Counted from the stretch's first letter, positions 1 to 8,132 are shown. The stretch is DNA of 10,000 nucleotides from Glandiceps talaboti (GCF_964340395.1 NC_135553.1:25589449-25599448), one strand, 5' to 3'. A program made the numbers and translations. Notes: a model not told the origin generated them from the letters alone.

Positions 1-320
1 TAACATATAAGTTATACTGAATATGCCATTTTAAATATATTCTTGGTAGGATCATGTTGATTGGTGAATTTGAATTTGTAACAGAGTAATAGTACAATCA
101 TATTGATTGGATAATCATTGTACATGTAGTTAGGTACTTCAACTTATTGGTAGCCCTCATGTAGTTATTGGTAGACTGAGTTGGATGATTTTTGGATCAA
201 CATTGTATGAATAAAATTATAACTGATACCAGGTGAGTGGCACCAATAATAATGATAATAATAATGATAAACAAAATACTTTATTGCATTCATCAGTTGT
301 CCAGCTGTCTCTCACCTATG
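1..320. other. AT-rich non-coding sequence
   Basis: No coding signal is visible. Short motifs recur (GATTGG, TTATTGGTAG). A good donor-like CAG|GTGAGT lies at about 228-236, preceded by a short ATG frame from about 207 (MNKIITDT), but nothing else supports an exon. A run of (AAT/GAT)n-like triplets occupies about 246-270. Confidence 0.5.
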
Positions 321-590
321 TTTCCCCCAAGTTTGATAGCCAATTCCCAAGTTTGATAGCCAATTCCCCAAGTTTGATAGCCAATTCCCAAGTTCTCTCA
401 CATATGCTTTCCCAAGTTTTTTCATCCATATTTTCCCAAGTTTACTTACCCCCGCATTCCCAAGTTTCTTTACTCCTGCTTTCCCAAGTTTTCTGACCCC
501 AGCATTCCCAAGTTTCCTCACCCTGCTTTCCCAAGTTTTCTCGCCAATCTCATTTTCCAAAGTTTTCTCACCTATCTATTTTCCCAGTAC
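321..590. repeat. Degenerate ~20-25-bp tandem repeat (CCCAAGTT family)
   Basis: About twelve diverged units each carry a core TTCCCAAGTTT. The first three also share GATAGCCAA and are nearly identical (20-23 bp). Later units vary after the core (CTCACATATGC, TTCATCCATA, TTACTTACCC and so on). The array begins after CATCAGTTGTC at about 291 and fades at TTTTCCCAGTAC near 590. Open frames across it on both strands are products of the repeat. Confidence 0.85.
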
Positions 591-664
591 GCAGAGGGGG
601 CAAGATCAATAGTTCAATGTACAATGTAAGATAAAAAATTAAATTCTTTTAGTTAGGCCTTAGA

Positions 665-680
665 CCCCCCCCCCCCCCCC
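665..680. repeat. C16 homopolymer tract
   Basis: Sixteen consecutive C residues are followed by AACTAAAATTGG and then a short tandem repeat of GGCCAAAATT. The G-rich strand is on the minus side. Length is likely to vary between individuals and assemblies. Confidence 0.9.
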
Positions 681-731
681 AACTAAAATTGGCCAAAATT
701 GGCCAAAATTGAAAATGTTTCAAACGGCACA

Positions 732-1539
732 ATCAGTATGTAGTAGTATGTAGTGCTATGAATACAAAGCCAGTATGTAGTAATATATAGTACTATGACT
801 AAAAGCCAGTATGTAGTAGTATGTAGTGCTATGAATACAAAGCCAGTATGTAGTTACGGTAGTATTTAGTGCTATGAATACAAAGCCAGTATGTAGTAGT
901 ATGTAGTACTATGAATACAAAGCCAGTATGTAGTAGTATATAGTGCTATGAATACAAAGCCAGTATGTAGTAGTATATAGTGCTATGGATACAAAGCCAG
1001 TATGTAGTAGTATATAGTGCTATGAATACAAAACCAGTATGTAGTAGTATGTAGTACTATGAATACAAAGCCAGTATGTAGTAGTATGTAGTACTATGAA
1101 TACAAAGCCAGTATGTAGTAGTATGTAGTACTATGAATACAAAGCCAGTATGTAGTAGTATGTAGTGCTATGAATACAAAGCCAGTATGTAGTAGCATGT
1201 AGTGCTATGAATACAAAGCCAGTATGTACATGTAGTAGTATGTAGTGCTATGAATACAAAGCCAGTATGTAGTAGTATGTAGTGCTATGAATACAAAGCC
1301 AGTATGTAGTAGTATGTAGTGCTATGAATAAAAAGCCAGTATGTAGTAGTATGTAGTGCTATGAATACAAAGCCAGTATGTACATGTAGTAGTATGTTGT
1401 GCTATGAATACAAAGCCAGTATGTAGTAGTATGTAGTGCTATGAATACAAAGCCAGTATGTAGTAGTATGTAGTGCTATGAATACAAAGCCAGTATGTAG
1501 TAGTATGTATTACTATGAATACAAAGCCAGTATGTAGTT
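732..1539. repeat. 37-bp minisatellite, about 22 copies
   Basis: The unit begins AGCCAGTATGTAG and ends GCTATGAATACAA. CAGTATGTA recurs 22 times, mostly 36-37 bp apart. Variants include GTAGTACTATG versus GTAGTGCTATG, ATATAG versus ATGTAG, and an ACATGT insertion in two units (about 1228 and 1382). The first units (about 732-860) are the most diverged and the middle ones the most uniform. This is the usual pattern of an array turned over by unequal exchange or slippage. No frame across it looks coding. Confidence 0.95.
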
Positions 1540-1786
1540 AAGAAAAAAATCATTCTTTTGTTGACACTTTACTTTATTTCAGTTCCATAGTGAATTTTTT
1601 TCTATTTCTCAATTTGATGACATTTTTTGAAAGATTTGCATTTAGACTTAGGGGTACAATCAGATCAATTAACATTAAAATCAATTTTGTAGGATGAGAA
1701 CTAAAATTGTTTAAACCCCCCCCCCCCCAAAAGATGGTAAAATAATTTTTTTTATCCTACTTTGAACCATTGATCTCACCCCCTAA
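1540..1786. other. AT-rich spacer with C13 tract
   Basis: This is AT-rich sequence without coding signal. A C13 run lies at 1716-1728, after AACTAAAATTGTTTAAA. The phrase AACTAAAATTG also lies just after the C16 tract at 665-680, hinting that the two poly-C neighbourhoods are related. Confidence 0.6.
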
Positions 1787-1900
1787 CACTCATCAGTTGT
1801 CTCTCACCCATGTTTACCCAAGTTCTCTTGCCCATCTGTTTTTCCAAAATCATTCACCCATTTTTCCCCTCAAAATTCTATATCCCATCTGTTTTCCAGT
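1787..1900. repeat. Second, decayed copy of the CCCAAGTT repeat block
   Basis: CATCAGTTGTCTCTCACCCA followed by TGTTTACCCAAGTTCTCT closely parallels the start of the first block (about 291-395: CATCAGTTGTC, CTCACCTATGTTTCCC, CCCAAGTTCTCTCAC). Four or five weaker units follow, with CATCTGTTTTTCC and CATTCACCCA variants. It is not coding; the short open frame here follows the repeat. Confidence 0.65.
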
Positions 1901-1979
1901 ATTTCCTATTACCATCAAATTAGGCACTGTGTTCTTTCATGAAATCCACGTATCAACAAATCTGATTAAAACGTGATTA

Positions 1980-2383
1980 CTTTTCCAAACACCAAAGGAA
2001 AGCGTGGCATCAAGAGCTGTATCAAATGAAGAAGAAGCGTGCTTATTTTGTCATCTTAGCCAAACTGTTTATCTCATTCTTTTCACATCAGTGACATTGT
2101 AAATCATTGCTGTCTGACAAGATTAATGGAAATCAGTGAATTTCAACAACTCCTAAAGACATTTGTACATTTTGTAAGGATGGTGGTAGGAAAGTATTGG
2201 TTGCTACCATAGAGAACTAGTCTGATACATTGATACAATATCATTGAACAAACAAATACATAGTTACCTACATCCCTAACTAATAAACCTAAAAGATAGA
2301 TAAATTCAACAGAAACAAATATACAATGTCATGAATGTAGAAAAATAAAACAATCTGACACCATACATGGATGTCTCACATTA
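1980..2383. other. AT-rich sequence without recognised feature
   Basis: No repeat or RNA gene was recognised. A 42-codon frame without a methionine start spans 1966-2094 (+) and includes a basic stretch (QMKKKRAYF). It has no splice support and matches nothing I know. Confidence 0.4.
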
Positions 2384-2589
2384 CACCTACCTACCTACCT
2401 ACCTACCTACCTACCTACTTACCTACCTACCTGCCTGCCTGCCTGCCTGCCTAACTACCTACCTACCTACCTACCTACCTACCTACCTACCTACCTGCCT
2501 GCCTGCCTGCCTACCTGCCTGCCTGCCTACCTACCTACCTACCTGCCTGCCTGCCTACCTGCCTGCCTACCTACCTACCTACCTACCTA

Positions 2590-2620
<31 letters not shown>

Positions 2621-2880
2621 ACCTACCTACCTACCTACCTACCTACCTACCTACCTACCTACCTGCCTGCCTGCCTACCTACCTACATTAGTACCTACCT
2701 AGTGCATGTACCTTCCTGCATACCTACTACCTACCTACCTACCTACCTACCTACCTACCTACCTACCTACCTACCTACCTGCCTGCCTGCCTACCTACCT
2801 ACATTAGTACCTACCTAGTGCATGTACCTTCCTGCATACCTACTACCTACCTACATGTGTATCTAACCTACCTATAAACC
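2384..2880. repeat. Compound tetranucleotide microsatellite (CCTA)n/(CCTG)n
   Basis: Long runs of CCTA alternate with blocks of CCTG from 2384 to about 2684. The array is interrupted by ACATTAGTACCTACC and GTGCATGTACCTTCCTGC. It then repeats at 116-bp spacing, since ACATTAGTA occurs at 2685 and again at 2801, so the array plus its interruption has been duplicated. It decays to about 2880. The minus strand is GGTA/GGCA-rich. The apparent Tyr-Leu-Pro-Thr/Ala protein over 2367-2702 is an artefact of the repeat. Confidence 0.95.
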
Positions 2881-2889
2881 TACCTACCT

Positions 2890-3265
2890 CAGTAAGCATT
2901 TTTTTCAGCCCATAGAAACTTCTAGTAGTAAAGAAATACAATTAGAACAATGAAATGAAACCTGTCATCAAATTAATCAAATCAGTGTTGTCTAACTTGT
3001 AGATGACTTTTAATAATGATTAATGAATGTTTACAGTACTTTACACATGCTGATTTCAAATGATCTTTAAATGAATGTTCTTTGTCATCAATTTGGCACT
3101 TTGCCCTAAAGAACTATTTTGCATATTTCTGTTGTCAATGTATGGCCCAACCCATGTGTTCTAGTAGGGTGAATCAAATGTACACACATCCTACCCAATA
3201 GATATTGATTGTGCAATGCTTTGCTAGTCAAACATGAGTCAGAATAGCAGTAACCCAGAGACTTC
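2890..3265. other. AT-rich sequence without recognised feature
   Basis: Ordinary AT-rich intergenic or intronic sequence. No open frame of useful length, no tandem repeat and no RNA-like motif were seen. Confidence 0.4.
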
Positions 3266-3269
3266 CTTT

Positions 3270-3450
3270 CTGGCCTGAAAATGCTGTTTGCCTGGCTTGA
3301 CAGTATGTCGAGTCACGTAGTCTAGTCTCTCGGCTAAGATAGTGTTAAGCACTGAGCTTCCTCGTATTATCTACACAGTACCACCACTGCGTGCCTGGGG
3401 AATGCGTGTGCTCCTCTCTCCTACCCACACAATCCAACTTTTACAACAGG
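3270..3450. other. GC-richer island of unknown nature
   Basis: This stretch is visibly less AT-rich than its surroundings (GCCTGGCTTGACAG, TCGAGTCACGTAG, CTGCGTGCCTGGGGAATGCG) and ends near a donor-like ACAACAG|GTGAAA at about 3450. No frame looks coding. It could be a non-coding exon, a regulatory element, or part of an unrecognised interspersed repeat. Confidence 0.3.
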
Positions 3451-3520
3451 TGAAATGATTTGGGAACTTTGGTAGCTTTTACCTGCTTACCATATCACAC
3501 AGGAAAACTTGAAATATTGG

Positions 3521-3600
3521 TCTTTGTTTGTTTGTTTGACTTTATTTAAACTCGATAAATTGTTGAGTGAAAGGCTCTTCTAACACAATGTTGAGTAATA
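3521..3600 (-). mobile_element. Possible 3' end of a minus-strand retroposon
   Basis: (TTTG)n at 3523-3538 abuts TTTATTTAAACTCG. Read on the minus strand this is an AATAAA-containing sequence followed by a (CAAA)n tail, as at the 3' end of LINEs or SINEs. No internal promoter boxes or reverse-transcriptase sequence were found at higher coordinates, so it would be a short truncated copy. Chance cannot be excluded. Confidence 0.3.
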
Positions 3601-5157
3601 ACAAATTGTGCCTTTGAAAATTATCAACTGATAAGGAAATGTAAAAGGAACCCTACGTACAATGTGTAAAGAAATGTGTTTGTGTAGGTGAGAAATATTT
3701 AATATGTGTAGCTCATCATCAAAAGTTTTTATGACTTCAAAGTACGGGAAAAATTAGGCTAACCTGGGTCAACTTAAGAAGAAGGTAGTTCATTTTAATT
3801 CTTCAAAGTGGCAGACAAATCTGCTCTATTTTGTCAGATATCGAGGTACTTTCTCAGTCTTAACTATCGGAATAAAGTGATGGTTGGAATCATTTGTTTT
3901 GCAACTGACCTGGCTCAATCTTTATGCAGTATAGTTGTTTCAAGATTAAAAAAATGCTCTTATCTGTGTTCAAGGTGTATACTTTCCTCTACTGTCCTTG
4001 GTAGATCTTATTCTAATCTAAGCCGTATAAGTATATACCTGACTATCTAATTGTTCATTCTCAGTGCTCAGCGTAGTTACATTTCAGAACTATATCATGT
4101 TTTTATACAAAGATTTGATATGAAAGAATTGCTAAGAGTGACACTGATGATAACCTGAGATATAGTATGCTTCCAACAAGACTACTATTTTCAAAATTCT
4201 ATTTCTGAAGTGTCAAAGGTCAGAGGTCATTGTTATCAGGTAAACCGATATGTCACAGATCCCCTCAAGGTGAAATCACTGTTGTTATGGTTGAAGTGGC
4301 AATTTGAAGTGGTACCAAGGATTTTTGGAATCCATTCCTCATTTGTGGCTCTAAAGAGCTTTTGTTTCTGCTCTTCATGGTATAAAGTTCACAAGTTTAA
4401 TAGTGCATTGATAAATGCGAATTTGAAATCTTGTGAAAGATACCCTTTTGAGAGGACATCGTACTCATGGGTCTACTTACAATATTTCATGAGTGCTCTA
4501 GTTTTGGAACAAAAGCTTCTATTTGTATGATATAAATGATTATTGAAACAACATGAAGTAGAAATAATCCTAGAATGCTACTACTAATAGCTACACACAT
4601 ATCTGTCTCAATCAGTGTGCTAATGTGACATGCCACTGAGCCACAGAAATTTCATGTTTAAGCCCCAAAAATTGATGTTCTGTCGTACTTTCTGTGTGGT
4701 TATTCATAAGAAAGTTATCTCTAGTTTTTATGATTTTGACGAAGAAATACATTTTTGACTGGTATCATTGGGATTGTTCACACATTATAAAATCACTCTC
4801 TATGAAATGACATAATTTATTTTTTATCCTACTTGCTATGCATTGGTACCAACATAGTTTACAGTTAGATTACGTAAAGCTACACTAGCTGCAACTGGAT
4901 ATTTTTTCAAGTAACCAAATTTATATTCACTAATAATTAGTCAATTACCTAAAAAAAGACAGTGTATCATTTAATTAGTGGTCCATATTATCCATAGGTG
5001 GTGTAGTGAAAGCTTGGTTTTGAATTTGTCCCTATATTGATTTGTACTTAGTATAGTTTGGAACTCTAAGTATTGTTACCAGACAACCACATTCTATTTT
5101 CTGAAAAGTGTTCAAATTCCAATAAGCCGACATTAATTGTAGATGTTAATTAGTGGT
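3601..5157. other. Long AT-rich stretch, no supported gene
   Basis: Two open frames without an ATG start (3808-4050 and 4210-4530, +) show no known domain, no splice signals and no codon-like pattern, and were not accepted. A 13-bp direct repeat TTAATTAGTGGTC occurs at 4971-4983 and 5146-5158. No RNA gene or tandem array is visible. Confidence 0.5.
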
Positions 5158-5513
5158 CAATAATAATAATAATGTTGGGTTCTTATATAGCGCTTTCCCA
5201 CGCCGTGCTCAAAGCGCTTTACAATTATTACCCCTGGCTCTGATCAGAACGGCACAACGGCCCTTTAGTCTTCCTCAACTCCCCGGGGAGCATACAATCC
5301 AGTGCAGCCATTTCAGCGCATAGGATTAAAGCCTTCACATTGCAACCTACATCCTACCAGGTCCCCATTTATACAGCTGGGTTGACTAAGGCACAGTCGT
5401 GGTTCAAATCTTGCCCAAGGACTTTAGCCATTCAGAAACAAACAGAAGGCAGCGACAGGGCTCGAACCTACAACCTGTAGATTCCAAGCCGGTCACGCTA
5501 ACAATCCTATCCA
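5158..5513 (-). mobile_element. tRNA-derived SINE, essentially full length
   Basis: Read on the minus strand, it starts near GGATAGGATTG. It carries an A-box-like TTAGCGTGACCGG (about 5489-5501) and a B-box-like GGTTCGAGCCC (about 5459-5469) at tRNA-like spacing, so it has an RNA polymerase III head. A central part follows with GTCCTTGGGCAAGATTTGAA (5403-5422) and a CCAGCTGTATAAATGG motif (about 5361-5380). I recognise this as the sort of conserved core shared by widespread animal SINE superfamilies, possibly MetaSINE-like. The 3' part has an 8-bp inverted repeat AGCGCTTT/AAAGCGCT (5189-5196 and 5211-5218), then TATATAAGAACCC and (ATT)n at 5158-5173, as in tails copied by LINE partners. No clear target-site duplication was seen. 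Confidence 0.85.
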
Positions 5514-5519
5514 TAATAG

Positions 5520-5837
5520 TATTGCAATAACAGGTTTAAATTGTGATCACCATTGAGTCCACACCCAAAAATCAATTTGATATACATCTACAAAAAATAT
5601 AAATACATCCACTCATAGGTGATTCAATACTGTTCAGGGTGTACAATATTACAAATCAGTTATTGTGCAGGTTGAAAGCCCCTTTTCAGTGGTTTCTAAT
5701 CATAACAGTGTAGTTTTGCAGTGAGCAATATTACATGAAGACACACACAACATTTAGGTATAGTGGGGTGTACATGATTCAGATATCCATGAGTTCATAA
5801 AATATTCATTTTCTTGTTTCTTTTTGTCTTTCTATAG
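5520..5837. other. Intron upstream of the LRR exon
   Basis: AT-rich sequence with no open frame, ending in a strong polypyrimidine tract (TTTTCTTGTTTC, TTTTTGTCTTTC) and TATAG acceptor at 5836-5837. A plausible branch-point region (TTCATAA) lies about 40 bases upstream of the acceptor. Confidence 0.6.
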
Positions 5838-5909
5838 GGATGTAAGCAACAATGTAATAACTTCTTTAGATGTAAATATTTTTCAACAATTGACGTCTTT
5901 GGAGGAACT
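5838..5909 (+). CDS. Internal exon encoding one leucine-rich repeat (partial gene)
   Basis: The exon is preceded by a long pyrimidine tract ending TTTCTATAG and followed by the donor CT|GTAAGTAT. It is exactly 72 nt: one base completing a split codon, 23 whole codons, and two bases of the next split codon, so both introns are phase 2. The peptide contains DVSNNVITSL followed by NIFQQLTSLEE. This fits the 24-residue LRR pattern LxLSxNxIxxLxxxxFxxLxxLxxL, with Asn, Ile, Leu and Phe in register. The exon begins with G and ends with CT, so joining to sister exons would make CTG (Leu) at each junction, as expected of a modular LRR array. One-LRR 72-nt phase-2 exons are known in LGR/glycoprotein-hormone-receptor-type, relaxin-receptor-type and other extracellular LRR genes, but a single repeat cannot choose among them. 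LRRs normally form a curved protein-binding surface. No adjacent LRR exon was found in the window, so flanking introns would be several kb. The exon itself looks intact, though an isolated pseudogene exon is possible. Confidence 0.8.
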
Positions 5910-6089
5910 GTAAGTATAACGTTATAAAATTACAAGTTGTCTAGGACAAATGTGGATTGCTTAAAATGTATATATTTTTAAAATAAGTTGGTTTTAAAAT
6001 TTGAAATGTATATTTTATGGGAATGATTTTGTAGATGAACATAATGAGTAAACAAACAAACGAATCCTCTGAGTGTTGTTTGCACATAC
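5910..6089. other. Start of the intron downstream of the LRR exon
   Basis: GTAAGTATAAC is a near-consensus donor. AT-rich sequence follows, with a short (AAAC)n run at about 6050-6061 just before the minisatellite. Confidence 0.6.
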
Positions 6090-6785
6090 CTAGGTGGTAG
6101 ATCTTGGATGACATTTACATTTATCTTACTTACCTAGGTGGTGGTGTTGTACTTTAGCTGGGTGACATTTATAACTTACCTAGGTGGTAGTGTTGTACTT
6201 TAGCTGGGTGACATTTATAACTTACCTAGGTGGTAGTGTTGTACTTTAGCTGGGTGACATTTATAACTTACCTAGGTGGTAGTGTTGTACTTTTATAATA
6301 GCTGGGTGACATTTATAATGTACCTAGGTGGTAGTGTTGTTCTGTAACTGGGTGACATTTATAACTTACCTAGGTGGTAGTGTTGTACTTTAGCTGGGTG
6401 ACATTTATAACTTACCTAGGTGGCAGTATTGTATTTTAGGTGACTTTTATAACTTATCTAGGTGGCAGTATTGTATTTTAGGTGAATTTTATAACTTACC
6501 TAGGTGGCAGTATTGCATTTTAGGTGACTTTTATAACTTACCTTGGTGGCAGTATTGTATTTTAGGTGACTTTTATAACTTACCTTGGTAGCAGTATTGT
6601 ATTTTAGGTGACTTTTATAACTTACCTAGGTGGCAGTATTGTATTTTAGGTGACTTTTATAACTTACCTTGGTGGCAGTATTGTATTTTAGGTGACTTTT
6701 ATAACTTACCTAGGTGGCAGTATTGTATTTTAGGTGACTTTTATAACTTATCTAGGTGGCAGTATTGTATTTTAGGTGATTTTTT
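6090..6785. repeat. 46-bp to 42-bp minisatellite, left part
   Basis: About seven units of the 46-bp type (ACCTAGGTGGTAGTGTTG, then TTTAGCTGGGTGACATTTA) run from 6090 to about 6420. About nine units of a 42-bp type (ACCTAGGTGGCAGTATTG, then TTTTAGGTGACTTTTATAAC) follow. The 42-bp type differs by base changes and by loss of four bases (CTGG) at TTTAGCTGGGTGAC. The first unit is the most diverged, and one unit carries an insertion near 6293. The last unit is broken at 6785 by the element that follows. Confidence 0.95.
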
Positions 6786-6830
6786 AGCACAACTGAACTT
6801 GTTCAGTAGTGCTATAGGGATCGCCCGGCG

Positions 6831-6836
6831 TCTGTC

Positions 6837-6889
<53 letters not shown>

Positions 6890-6904
6890 ATGTGTGTGTG
6901 TGTG
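6831..6904. repeat. (TCTG)n(TG)n microsatellite
   Basis: TCTG repeats run into about 24 TG dinucleotides, interrupted once by GA near 6889-6890, then seven more TG. Alternating purine-pyrimidine sequence of this length can adopt Z-DNA. The minus-strand His-Thr-rich open frame is a by-product. The tract lies just inside the left end of the nested element. Confidence 0.95.
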
Positions 6905-6905
6905 T

Positions 6906-7446
6906 AAACAACTTAAAGTCAAAAACCGCTGAACCGATTGCCACGATATTTGGTGGGTCCATTACTTTGGGTGTCTAGTTGGGAAATTGTTCAAATCAAA
7001 ATGATCGCATCACAGGTGTGTGATTTGGGTCAAAAAATGTGATTTTTGGTCAAAAAACTTAAACTCAGAAACTACTGGGCAGATTGGTGCGAAATTTGGT
7101 GGGAACATTGTTAAGGTGGTGTAAAGTAAGATTTGTTCATGACGGGATGATTCCATCAGTGATATGCAAATTAGGGCTAAAAATGTGTCTTTTTGGTTAA
7201 AAATCTATAATTCTAAAACTACTGAGCAGATTGGGCTGAAATTTAATGGGAATGTATCTAGGGATGTATGGACGAAGAAATGTTAAGCTTACCATGATTC
7301 CATGAGTGATATGCAAATTAGGTGTAAAAATGTTCATTTTTGGTCAAAAACTTATATCTCAAAAAGTACTTGGTCAATTAGTCTGAAACTTGGCGAGATG
7401 TTTCTGAAACTGTTATTCTGCAGATTTTCTTAAAAACATTTTGACA
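6906..7446. repeat. Three diverged 147-bp tandem repeats plus a partial fourth
   Basis: Units run 6906-7051, 7052-7198 and 7199-7345, with a partial fourth at 7346 to about 7446. Each starts with an A-run plus CTTAAA/CTATAA, continues with AAACTACTG and CAGATTGG-type motifs and GAAATTTGGTGGGAA, and ends in TTTTTGGTC or TTTTTGGTT. Units two and three also share GATTCCAT, AGTGATATGCAAATTAGG and AAAAATGT. Divergence is substantial, so the array is old. Confidence 0.85.
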
Positions 7447-7452
7447 AAATTG

Positions 7453-8132
7453 GCCCTAGCGACCATGACCACGCCCTTAGCAACAACCAAATGGCAGTAT
7501 ATTTTGGTCAAATAACAACATCATCTGGTAAGCAAGTGAGTAAACATTCAAAAAATGTATGCAAATACCCTAGCAACCATGACCACGCCCATAGCAACAG
7601 CCAAACGGTGGTGTATTTCACAAAGATAACAACAGGGTTTAATAGATAATTGAATAAACATCCAAAAAATGTATGTAAATTTGCATAGCAACAAGACCAC
7701 GCCCATAACCACTGCCAAATAATCACGTATATTGCAAAGATAACAGGAATAGAAAGACAGATAGATTAACATTAAAAAAATGTATGCAAATACCCTAGTA
7801 ACCATGACCACACCCATAGCAACAGCCAAACGGTGGTGTATTTCACAAAGATAACAACAGGGTTTAATAGACAATTGAATAAACATTCAAATAATGTATG
7901 TAAATTTTCCTAGCAACAAGACCACGCCCATAGCAACAGCCAAATGATCACGTATATTGCAAAGACAATATCAGGAATTCATACACAAGTTAACAAAAAC
8001 ATACACAAATGTATGCAAATATATCTAACAACATGACCACGCCCATAGCAACAGCCAAATGATAGCATTTATCGTAAAGATAACAACATGGTTGGATAGG
8101 CAACTGGATAGTTATTCAGCAAATAAACACCT
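7453..8132. repeat. Six ~115-bp tandem repeats with dimeric substructure
   Basis: Unit starts lie near 7454, 7568, 7683, 7793, 7908 and 8025, each around CCTAGCAAC. Each has GACCACGCCCATAGCAAC or a close variant, then AGCCAAA, an AAAGATAACA-type stretch and AAATGTATGCAAAT. Units 2 and 4 resemble each other (AAACGGTGGTGTATTTCAC), as do units 3 and 5 (ATCACGTATATTGC), so the second half expanded as a ~225-bp dimer. Minus-strand open frames here are the dimer read twice. Confidence 0.9.

Noticed and set aside
207-237. Short ATG exon ending in a CAG|GTGAGT donor
   Set aside because: Eight codons plus a donor match is weak evidence, and there is no promoter or downstream partner.
233-560. Overlapping open frames on both strands (87 and 82 codons)
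   Set aside because: Both are readings of the degenerate CCCAAGTT tandem repeat, and neither shows a domain or splice context.
732-1539. CRISPR-like array
   Set aside because: The 37-bp units are head-to-tail with no unique spacers, and the window is eukaryotic in character.
1966-2094. 42-codon frame with a basic stretch
   Set aside because: It has no acceptor, no donor and no start codon in a sensible place, and no homologue was recognised.
2367-2702. 111-codon Tyr-Leu-Pro-Thr/Ala frame
   Set aside because: It is purely a translation of the CCTA/CCTG tetranucleotide repeat.
3330-3352. Resemblance of CTCTCGGCTAAGATAGTGTT to the 5' end of U2 snRNA
   Set aside because: The match requires an eight-base gap and the following Sm-site and branch-recognition sequence are absent, so it is likely coincidence.
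3808-4530. Open frames of 80 and 106 codons on the + strand
   Set aside because: They begin at GTG, resemble no family I know, and sit in AT-rich DNA without splice signals. Frames of this size are expected by chance over several kb.
6741-6962. 73-codon minus-strand frame with a His-Thr run
   Set aside because: It spans the (TG)n tract and the edge of the nested element and is not coding.
7508-7886. Minus-strand frames of 72 and 112 codons that look membrane-like
   Set aside because: They are repeats of the same ~225-bp dimer read in frame. Hydrophobicity follows from the AT-rich repeat.
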